From an uncultured Lachnospiraceae bacterium (GTDB lineage: Bacteria > Bacillota > Clostridia > Lachnospirales > Lachnospiraceae), in NCBI GenBank assembly GCA_958405355.1, contig CATYEA010000123.1:1-6009 (forward strand): DNA of 6,009 nt, read 5' to 3'. Shown here in pieces: positions 6,008-6,009 of the stretch. Positions within the stretch are counted from its first letter, which is position 1. Each line of letters starts with the position of its first letter. The translations under genes and the position numbers were made by a program. The notes under the pieces were generated by a model. That model was not told where the DNA came from, searched no databases, and saw only the letters and a program-made list of their open reading frames with translations.

Positions 6008-6009
6008 AT

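Overview
The window is low-to-moderate GC Firmicute DNA. AGGAGG-type Shine-Dalgarno sites, a sigma-A style extended -10, the bcd-etfB-etfA gene order and the codon habits suggest an anaerobic member of the Clostridia, plausibly a butyrate-forming gut Lachnospiraceae relative. The taxon is inferred from protein flavour and gene order; no taxonomic marker gene is present.

Layout. Positions 1-2776 hold the 3' end of a forward operon: an acyl-CoA dehydrogenase cut by the window edge (butyryl-CoA dehydrogenase type), then etfB and etfA, closely spaced and each with a strong ribosome binding site. Positions 2777-2940 carry two hairpins: a long GC-rich stem just after etfA, and a large dyad with A- and T-tracts that can terminate transcription from both sides. 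Positions 2941-4320 (minus strand) encode a polytopic membrane protein recognised as DUF1576-like, whose two halves look like a direct duplication. Divergent from it, 4411-4959 encodes a four-helix VanZ-family membrane protein with its own recognisable promoter. It runs tail-to-tail into a LysR-type regulator (4956-5879, minus strand), and the two stop codons interlock in one CTAG. The last 130 bases hold the lysR leader, an extended -10 promoter, a pair of 12-bp direct repeats and a possible rightward promoter aimed at a gene beyond the window.

How the genes work together. The dehydrogenase and EtfAB form the crotonyl-CoA to butyryl-CoA step. The EtfB sequence is of the kind seen in bifurcating EtfAB, so the complex probably also reduces ferredoxin; thiolase, crotonase and 3-hydroxybutyryl-CoA dehydrogenase genes would be expected upstream, out of view. 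The right half is not obviously linked to this pathway: it has its own orientations and promoters and a different codon style. The LysR protein most likely controls the unseen gene to its right. I found no tRNA, rRNA, CRISPR array, insertion sequence or phage gene. The least-understood items are the duplicated DUF1576 membrane protein and the putative LysR operator.
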